Shown: positions 7,453 to 12,504 of the stretch, one piece after another
Layout: every line of letters begins with the position of its first letter
Numbering within the stretch: position 1 is the first letter of the stretch
Origin: Elusimicrobia bacterium RIFCSPLOWO2_01_FULL_59_12
Lineage (GTDB): Bacteria > Elusimicrobiota > Elusimicrobia > 2-01-FULL-59-12
Assembly: GCA_001800075.1 (NCBI GenBank)
Contig: MGUR01000005.1
Span: 1-12,504, forward strand
Reading direction: 5' to 3'
Length of the DNA stretch: 12,504 nt
Made by a program: the position numbers and the translations under genes
The notes under the pieces: generated by a model
The model's database searches: none
The model's input: the letters and a program-made list of their open reading frames with translations, nothing else
What the model was told of the DNA's origin: nothing

Positions 7453-9474
7453 ATGGCTGAAGAATCTCGAATGACGCCTCCACCCCCGCCGCCCCCGCGG
7501 TCATCAAAACCGGTTCCACCGCCGCCTCCGGGGCGCGGCGCCATGCCGCCCGCTCCTCCCCCGTTATCCACGGGCCCGGCCTCCATGCCGTCGGCCGCCG
7601 CGCCGATCCCCTTTCCGCCGGGCGGCCACCCGGTGGGCGCAATGCCTCCGGGAATGCCCGGGATGCCGCCCCTGCCTGCCGGACAGGCAGGCGCTTCAGG
7701 CCGTTCCCTGGAGCAACGCCTTCAGGACATGGAGCGCAGGCACCAGGAACAAGAGGAGTCCAAGAGGAAATTGGAAGAAAGAACGCGCGATCTCGAAGCG
7801 CGTTTGAAGGATGAACATGAGAAAGTCATTCTGCAGTCGTTAAAAGCGAAAGAGGAAGAGTCGCTTTCCGTCCGCGTCGACCAGCAGCTCCGCGAGATGC
7901 AGGAAAAGCTGCGTCGGGAAAAATATGAGCAGGAACTGCAGGAATCCCGCGGCAAGGCCGAGACCCAATTGAAGGATCTTGAACGGCGGATCGCCGAAGA
8001 GCGGGAAACCTGGATGACCGCGTTGAAAAACCAGCTCAAGGAGCGCGAGGCGGTGGAACATGAGGTCGAAGAAAATCTGACCCGCCGCCTTCGGGACATG
8101 GAACAGCGCTACCAGGAAGAAAAGAATCAGTGGGTTCTGTCCATCAAGCAGAAAGAGGATGAACTGAGTCAGGAGCGGCAGCACTTCGAGCTGGAACTGG
8201 AAAAATGGAAAGAGATGCTGGAGGACCGGGAAGAAGAAGCGAACCGCGTCAAGGAAGCGGCCGTCGAGGACCAGCGCAAGACGGACATTCAGCACCAGGC
8301 GGAATACCGCGCCCTTCAGGCCCAATATGAGACGCAGATGCGGGAAACCGGGAGCTGGAAAGCCCAGGTGGCGATGGTCCAGTCCCAGGTTCAACAGCTC
8401 GAAATGCAGCAGCAGCAGGACCGCACCCGCCTGGACGCGCAGCTTCGCGCCCGGGAAGACGAACTGAAGCGTGAATTTTCGCTTCGCGACCATGAGCGGA
8501 CCCAATATTGGGAAGGGATCATGAACCAGCTCAAGGCCGAAAAAGACGCGGCGAGAGCCGCCTCCACGCGCCTGGAGGACGAGACGGAACGTCTCCGCAT
8601 TGAAGCGCTGGAATTGAAGCGGCAGCTTGAGAAGGAACGGGGGGAATGGCAGGCCGGCATTGAAAATGCCCGGCGGCTGGCGCGCGAAGAAGCGCTGCGG
8701 GATCTCCCCCAGGCGTTCGAAGACCGGATGAAAGCCGTGCAGCTCCAACTCGTCAAGGCGGGCGAAGCGCAGAAACTCATCCAGTCCAAGTTGGATGTCG
8801 AACAGCGCCGGTGGGACCAGCATCGGACCCTTCTGGTCGAGGGGCAGCAGCAGCTGGAGCGGGAAAAAGCCCACTTGAGCGGCGAGCTTCAAAGAATCAA
8901 AGCGGACTTTGAAAAGCAGACCAAGGAGCTTTTCCACCATATCGCGGAGTCGCAGATGAAGGAAGCCGCCATCCGCGAGGAAGCGGAGAAGCAAAAGTTG
9001 GCTTATCAGGAACGCCAGGACGCCTACCAAAACGAGAAGGAAAAGCTGGAGGGCGCCATCGCCACGTCGCTTCGGGATGCCTATGAAAAAGAAGAGCTGG
9101 CCAAGCGATACGAATCGGAGATCGAACAGCTCAAGAGTCAATTCAGTGAATTTACGCGCCAGGCGGACGAATCGCAGGCGCGGGAAGAGCTGATGAAAGG
9201 CTCGCAGGCGCAGCTTACCACCGCGTTCCATAACGTGCAGAACGAGCTGGTGAAACTGCAGAATAATCACATCAAAAAGGAATCGGAATGGGCGGAAAAA
9301 GAAACGGCCTGGCAGAAATCCAAGGCGGAGTGGGACAAGACCCTTGCTGAACTGGAAAAGACGAAGAGCGCTGACAGCGCGGGGGTTGTGTCGACGGACA
9401 CCTTGAAAGCGCTGGCGGCGATCCGTCAAAACATGCAGGACCTGCGAACAGCGCTCGCCGGTCTCAGGCCATGA
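7453..9474 (+). CDS. Polyproline-headed coiled-coil protein (673 aa), unknown family
   Basis: Starts at ATG 7453 with AGGAG (7442-7446) overlapping the preceding stop codon. Residues about 9-76 are dominated by proline runs (PPPPPPP, VPPPPPG, PPAPPPL) with Gly/Met/Ala, resembling the FH1 region of formins or other polyproline ligands for SH3/WW/profilin-like partners. No FH2 domain follows. Residues about 85-635 are continuous charged coiled coil rich in E, K, Q and R. The last 35 residues (from about SADSAG) are a short non-coiled tail. The motif W...I..KEDEL seen in the upstream giant protein recurs at residue 227 and, with variation, at 252, 302, 327 and 377, suggesting a 25-residue spacing. 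There is no signal peptide or ATPase motif. It lies 9 nt after the giant gene and overlaps the next gene by 4 nt (ATGA), so co-translation is likely. A structural partner of the giant rod is the natural inference. Confidence 0.93.
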   Translation: MAEESRMTPPPPPPPRSSKPVPPPPPGRGAMPPAPPPLSTGPASMPSAAAPIPFPPGGHPVGAMPPGMPGMPPLPAGQAGASGRSLEQRLQDMERRHQEQEESKRKLEERTRDLEARLKDEHEKVILQSLKAKEEESLSVRVDQQLREMQEKLRREKYEQELQESRGKAETQLKDLERRIAEERETWMTALKNQLKEREAVEHEVEENLTRRLRDMEQRYQEEKNQWVLSIKQKEDELSQERQHFELELEKWKEMLEDREEEANRVKEAAVEDQRKTDIQHQAEYRALQAQYETQMRETGSWKAQVAMVQSQVQQLEMQQQQDRTRLDAQLRAREDELKREFSLRDHERTQYWEGIMNQLKAEKDAARAASTRLEDETERLRIEALELKRQLEKERGEWQAGIENARRLAREEALRDLPQAFEDRMKAVQLQLVKAGEAQKLIQSKLDVEQRRWDQHRTLLVEGQQQLEREKAHLSGELQRIKADFEKQTKELFHHIAESQMKEAAIREEAEKQKLAYQERQDAYQNEKEKLEGAIATSLRDAYEKEELAKRYESEIEQLKSQFSEFTRQADESQAREELMKGSQAQLTTAFHNVQNELVKLQNNHIKKESEWAEKETAWQKSKAEWDKTLAELEKTKSADSAGVVSTDTLKALAAIRQNMQDLRTALAGLRP

Positions 9475-10028
9475 GAATCATCCGCATTCCCATTCCTCAA
9501 GCGGAACCCGCCGGCGAAGCGGCCCCCGAGGTTGTAAAAACAGTTCCCGCGCCTGTTCCCATGCCCCTACCTCCTCCCGCACCGGTCGTAGATCTCCGGC
9601 CTTTGATGGATTTAAAGGAACAGCTGCGTTTACTCCAAGAATCCTTTGAGCAGGCGCATGCGCTGGCCGCCGATCAGTTGAAGAAAAATTCCACGGCCGT
9701 CTCCCAGTGGACAGACGAAATCGCCGCCTTGAGAAAAGCGATTGCGTATCTTCCCGCGGAGATCGCCAAGACTATTCCCGCTCCGGCCACCGTGATGGCT
9801 CCCTTGCCGGCGCCGCCTCCGGTCAAAGAGAGTAAACCCTTGCCGGTCAAAGAAGAGGCCGCCGCCCCGGTCGAGACGCCGGCTCCCTCTGAATTGCTCG
9901 ATGCGATCGCGGGAGTCCTGGAAGAGGAAAAACCCAAAAGGAAAGTTGCAATCTTCAGGAAGTTATGGGATTATCTAAACGAAGTCGCGATCGACGTTCC
10001 GTTGCGCAAGTCGAATCGAACGAACTGA
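9471..10028 (+). CDS. Small proline-rich protein with a short helical segment (185 aa), unknown
   Basis: Starts at ATG 9471, overlapping the upstream stop by the common ATGA arrangement that indicates translational coupling. Two proline-rich linkers (about 13-44 and 98-138) flank a helical, probably coiled-coil stretch (about 45-95, LKEQLRLLQESFEQ onward). The C-terminal part has another amphipathic helix (SELLDAIAGVLEEE) and a basic patch (KPKRKVAIFRKLWDYL). No known domain is recognised and there is no signal peptide. The Pro-rich composition echoes the head of the preceding protein, so it may be an adaptor in the same assembly; this is inferred from context only. Its last 64 nt overlap the next gene in another frame. 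Confidence 0.8.
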   Translation: MRIIRIPIPQAEPAGEAAPEVVKTVPAPVPMPLPPPAPVVDLRPLMDLKEQLRLLQESFEQAHALAADQLKKNSTAVSQWTDEIAALRKAIAYLPAEIAKTIPAPATVMAPLPAPPPVKESKPLPVKEEAAAPVETPAPSELLDAIAGVLEEEKPKRKVAIFRKLWDYLNEVAIDVPLRKSNRTN

Positions 10029-10435
10029 TCCTCACGTACACCCGCGCGATAGGGCCTGCGGTTCGGCACGCCGTCCGGTTGCGCCTCTGGATCGAGGGAA
10101 TGCAAAAGCAGCTCGAAAAAACGGCTGTCACCTTACGCGATAACCCATCCGCCGCGCTCGCTCATTTCCAAAAAACGCTGGGCCGCCCGTCTTATTTTTT
10201 AACCTCCTCCAGCTCGGGAAACTGGGTGGTGCTGCTGGGCCCGCGGCCCGGTGCGCCTGCGGACCGGGCGATCACGCCGTCGAAGGCGTTGGTCCCCTCC
10301 CGGGCGTTCGATTTTTCGGCGACCCCGGCCCCCCGAACGGGTCTGATCCACTTTTTCTCAGTCACCCTGCGGATCCTGCATCAATGGCTGATGCACCCCA
10401 TGGTGGACACCAGAGAGCCTTCCGAACCCGCATGA
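9965..10435 (+). CDS. Small hypothetical protein (156 aa), last gene of the coiled-coil cluster
   Basis: ATG 9965 is preceded by AGGAAG (9957-9962) at a rather short spacing. It overlaps the end of the previous gene by 64 nt, and no alternative ATG or GTG occurs until residue 46, so the overlap seems genuine. The N-terminus is basic (KRSRDRRS). A helical region follows (about 20-70), then a Ser-rich loop with a strand-like GNWVVLLGPRPG (about 85-96), and a C-terminal helix (LIHFFSVTLRILHQWLMHP) that is hydrophobic but short for a membrane span. No family is recognised. Codon composition resembles its neighbours. A basic N-terminus plus a hydrophobic helix could suit a peripheral membrane protein, but this is speculative. 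Confidence 0.72.
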   Translation: MGLSKRSRDRRSVAQVESNELILTYTRAIGPAVRHAVRLRLWIEGMQKQLEKTAVTLRDNPSAALAHFQKTLGRPSYFLTSSSSGNWVVLLGPRPGAPADRAITPSKALVPSRAFDFSATPAPRTGLIHFFSVTLRILHQWLMHPMVDTREPSEPA

Positions 10436-10445
10436 ACCTTCCCTT

Positions 10446-10578
10446 CGTCATTCCCCGCGGCCGTCAGCGGGGAATCCAGTCCCGGCCTCGAACTTCCTGG
10501 ACCCCGGGTCTCCACCCGGCTGGCGACCCGGCCCGCCCGATGTGTGGAGGGCCGGCTTACGACTTGCCGGGGTGACGG
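10446..10578 (+). repeat. Interspersed palindromic repeat, copy B (diverged)
   Basis: The ends match copies A and C: CGTCATTCCCCGC at the left and GCCGGGGTGACG at the right. The left hairpin ATTCCCCGC/GCGGGGAAT (10450-10458/10467-10475) has a 9-bp stem. Inside, GTGTGGAGGGC (near 10542) is the reverse complement of the GCCCTCCACAC in A and C, so the core appears inverted relative to the ends. It fills the gap between the coiled-coil cluster and the PHP gene. Confidence 0.75.
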
Positions 10579-10585
10579 GTAAAAG

Positions 10586-11647
10586 ATGTTCGATTACGCC
10601 GGAAGCATCCACTTCCACTCCGCTTACTCCTACGACGCCCAGGTCCCTGTAGACCAGATCATTCAGTCCGGCCTGAAAGCCGGCCTGGATTTCGCCCTCC
10701 TGACCGATCATTTCAATCTCGACGCGCAAAAGGACGGATGGGAGCGCATGCATCAGGCGGGCGGCCGGAAACTGCTGCTGCTGGTGGGCGAAGAAATATC
10801 TCCCCGCTACAACCATTACCTGGCGTTCAATCTGGCTTCACCTCTGGTGGTCTCGAAAACGGACTTGCACTCACAGGATGTGATCGATACCGTCAACGCG
10901 CAGGGCGGTTTTGGCTTCATCGCGCACCCCGATCATGCGGGGGCACCTTTTGTCGGGATCCGCGCGTACCCGTGGGTCGACTGGGAGGCGCGAGGGTTCA
11001 CCGGCTTGAGCATCTGGGACCTGATGGGGGATTGGACCTCCGGGTTGACGTCACTCTGGGGCGTGCTGCGCGCGCTCGCGTGTCCGGCGGGTGTCCTGAG
11101 AGGCCCGCGTCCGGAGACGCTCCGGCGGTGGGACGAACTGGCGCAGCGTTCGCATTGCGTGGCGATCGGCGAGATCGACAACCACGCCACCCGCAAACGT
11201 CTCTTCGGAGTGACCAAAACCCTGTTCCCGTTCGATTACGCCTTCCGCACCATCCGGACCCATGTGCTGCTGCCCCACGCCTTCAGGGGCGACCTGGCCA
11301 ACGATCGAGCGGCCGTCCTGAACGCGCTGCGCCTGGGCCAGTCGTATGTCTCCCTGGATCTTTGGAACCCTCCGCGGGGTTTTCAATTTGAAGCGCTCGA
11401 CGGCTCTCAGCGCGTGACGATGGGCGGACGGCTGGCACGCAAGGGGCCCGCGTTGGTGGAAGCCAAGCTTCCCGCGCCGGGCCGCATCCGACTGATCCGC
11501 AACGGGCGGGTCATCCGTGAGGAGTATTCCCACTCGCACCTGGAACGGGATGTGGAACTGCCGGGCGTTTACCGGCTGGAAGTCGATCAGCGCGTGCGGG
11601 GCCGCTGGCGGCCGTGGATTTTCTCGAACCCGATCTGGGTAGATTAG
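10586..11647 (+). CDS. PHP-domain (CehA/McbA-like) metal-dependent hydrolase
   Basis: The 353-residue protein carries the PHP metal-site series in order: SIHFHSAYSYD (H9, H11), LTDHFN (D41, H42), VGEEIS (E69/E70), NHYLAFNL (H77), FIAHPDH (H114, H117) and IGEIDNH (D198, H200). This arrangement is typical of CehA/McbA-type PHP hydrolases, which cleave phosphoester or related bonds with a di- or trinuclear metal centre. A C-terminal region (about 265-353) is strand-rich and resembles the beta-sandwich appended to several members of this family. Here it reads LPAPGRIRLIRNGRVI and ends SNPIWVD. There is no signal peptide, so it is probably cytoplasmic. The substrate cannot be deduced. ATG 10586 has only a weak GGGT-type upstream site and follows repeat copy B by 7 nt. 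It is followed by repeat C and a lipid kinase gene; a shared phospholipid or phosphoester theme is possible but unproven. Confidence 0.92.
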   Translation: MFDYAGSIHFHSAYSYDAQVPVDQIIQSGLKAGLDFALLTDHFNLDAQKDGWERMHQAGGRKLLLLVGEEISPRYNHYLAFNLASPLVVSKTDLHSQDVIDTVNAQGGFGFIAHPDHAGAPFVGIRAYPWVDWEARGFTGLSIWDLMGDWTSGLTSLWGVLRALACPAGVLRGPRPETLRRWDELAQRSHCVAIGEIDNHATRKRLFGVTKTLFPFDYAFRTIRTHVLLPHAFRGDLANDRAAVLNALRLGQSYVSLDLWNPPRGFQFEALDGSQRVTMGGRLARKGPALVEAKLPAPGRIRLIRNGRVIREEYSHSHLERDVELPGVYRLEVDQRVRGRWRPWIFSNPIWVD

Positions 11648-11655
11648 CACCCCAC

Positions 11656-11776
11656 CGTCATTCCCGCATGTCGTTAGCGGGAATCCAGTCATGGGGGAGA
11701 TCTGGATCCCCGCCCTCCACACGACTGGGCGGGCGCGCCGGCAGTGTGGCGTGCGCGCTTTCGCGGGGATAACGAC
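11656..11776 (+). repeat. Interspersed palindromic repeat, copy C
   Basis: Opens with CGTCATTCCCGC and closes with CGCGGGGATAACGAC. The left hairpin ATTCCCGC/GCGGGAAT (11660-11667/11677-11684) has a 9-nt loop. From CCCGCCCTCCACACG (about 11709) to the end it is almost identical to copy A, with about 4 substitutions in about 67 nt. The lipid kinase start codon lies 12 nt downstream. Confidence 0.85.
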
Positions 11777-11788
11777 AAAATCTGGCCT

Positions 11789-12504
11789 ATGAAAATATTT
11801 TTCGTTCTCAATCCGACGCTTCGCGAAAAACAGTGGGACTACCGTGAATTAGCGGCGCAGACCGCCAAGCGCTGCGGTTGGATGCCGCGATTCGGCGAGA
11901 TCGACCGCAAAAATCCCAACTCCATGGACCAGCTTTTGAAACAGGCCTGGGAGGAGGACTGCACCCGCGTCGGCGTGCTGGGGGGCGACGGAACGCTGCA
12001 CCGGGTCGTCAACGTGCTTCAAAAGCAAAAGCGCCTCGGGATCATGGAAATCGCCCCTCTGCCGGGGGGCACCTGCAACGACTTTGCCCGCCTTCTGGGA
12101 TACCGCCGCAAACGGCTCGAGGAAGCCGTGCGCCGCGCCTGCGTGGGGAAAGCAGAGCCCATCGATTTGGGCATGATGGATTCCGAACTGTTTATCAACA
12201 ACGCGGGCATCGGGCGGCGTCCGACCGCAGCGGATAAACCTACGCGGCCGCTTCAGACATTGAAGAACTTTCGCCCCATCCCTTTAAGGGCGGCCTGGGA
12301 AAAGGGATCGATTGAGGGGACGTTTTATATGGTCCTGGGCTGCAACGGCCCCTATTTTTCAAACGGTCTGCATTTTTCCAAAAAACCCGTCCTGAACGAC
12401 GGCCTGCTGGATGTCTATTTCGTGCCCACGCTCCCCAAATGGCTGCTGTTGACCCATCTGGTGTTCGGGCGCCTGGGGAAACCGGTCCGTCCCAGGCAAC
12501 TGAT
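11789..12504 (+). CDS. Diacylglycerol kinase family lipid kinase (DgkB/YegS-like), 3' truncated by window end
   Basis: The frame is open from ATG 11789 to the last base, giving 238 residues without a stop. It has the family landmarks: an N-terminal strand with KIFFVLNP (3-9), the nucleotide-binding GGDGT (65-69), PLPGGTCNDFAR (90-101), FINNAGIG (135-142), CNGPYF (185-190) and NDGLLDVYFV (203-212). Enzymes of this fold phosphorylate diacylglycerol or similar lipids with ATP at the membrane face. The usual glycine-rich NPxxG start is reduced to NPTLREK, and the common FDA after the FxN motif is absent (GRRPTAA). These deviations make the exact lipid substrate uncertain. Probably about 60-80 C-terminal residues are missing, judging by the usual family length near 300. 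The gene has no good Shine-Dalgarno site and starts just after repeat C. Confidence 0.93.
   Translation, partial: MKIFFVLNPTLREKQWDYRELAAQTAKRCGWMPRFGEIDRKNPNSMDQLLKQAWEEDCTRVGVLGGDGTLHRVVNVLQKQKRLGIMEIAPLPGGTCNDFARLLGYRRKRLEEAVRRACVGKAEPIDLGMMDSELFINNAGIGRRPTAADKPTRPLQTLKNFRPIPLRAAWEKGSIEGTFYMVLGCNGPYFSNGLHFSKKPVLNDGLLDVYFVPTLPKWLLLTHLVFGRLGKPVRPRQL

Noticed and set aside
7453..9474. True bacterial formin
   Set aside because: Only the proline-rich head resembles FH1. No FH2 domain follows and the rest is coiled coil.

Overview
The window is about 12.5 kb of GC-rich bacterial DNA with every supported gene on the + strand. It suggests a Gram-negative, uncultivated-type bacterium of the Elusimicrobiota/Omnitrophota/spirochaete-like sort. 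The reasons are a PorV/UPF0164-type outer-membrane barrel, a secreted protein ending in a FlgD-Ig-like domain, and short palindromic repeats between genes. The phylum is inference only; there is no rRNA or other marker gene here.

Layout: (1) 1-261 is the tail of a secreted protein with a FlgD-Ig/T9SS-sorting-like C-terminal domain, followed by a cluster of stem-loops. (2) 510-781 is a regulatory leader: a sigma70-like promoter, a c-di-GMP-I (GEMM-I) riboswitch aptamer and a strong intrinsic terminator. It controls a gene encoding a PorV/UPF0164-type beta-barrel fused to TPRs (ends 2332). (3) 2575-10435 is a tight four-gene cluster: a 1622-residue coiled-coil protein with C-terminal TPRs, a polyproline plus coiled-coil protein, a small proline-rich protein and a small unknown protein. 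(4) 10586-11647 is a PHP/CehA-type metallohydrolase. (5) 11789 to the window edge is a diacylglycerol-kinase-family lipid kinase, cut by the window end. Three copies of one interspersed palindromic repeat sit in the intergenic gaps at 2455, 10446 and 11656.

The most striking observation is in the giant coiled-coil protein. Its rod is 24 consecutive repeats of exactly 61 residues (residues 66-1529), with no insertion or deletion across 1464 residues, although the copies are strongly diverged. Sixty-one residues is not a whole number of heptads but equals four heptads plus three hendecads. Such a strict long period suggests a rod that packs in register with itself or a partner, like a cytoskeletal or scaffold filament. 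The neighbouring protein carries a formin-FH1-like polyproline head and a weaker 25-residue period.

How the genes work together is inference. The barrel-TPR protein and the FlgD-Ig protein fit outer-membrane export or surface attachment of secreted proteins, switched by c-di-GMP. The coiled-coil cluster lacks signal peptides and probably forms a cytoplasmic structural assembly. Nothing in the sequence proves that the two modules act together.
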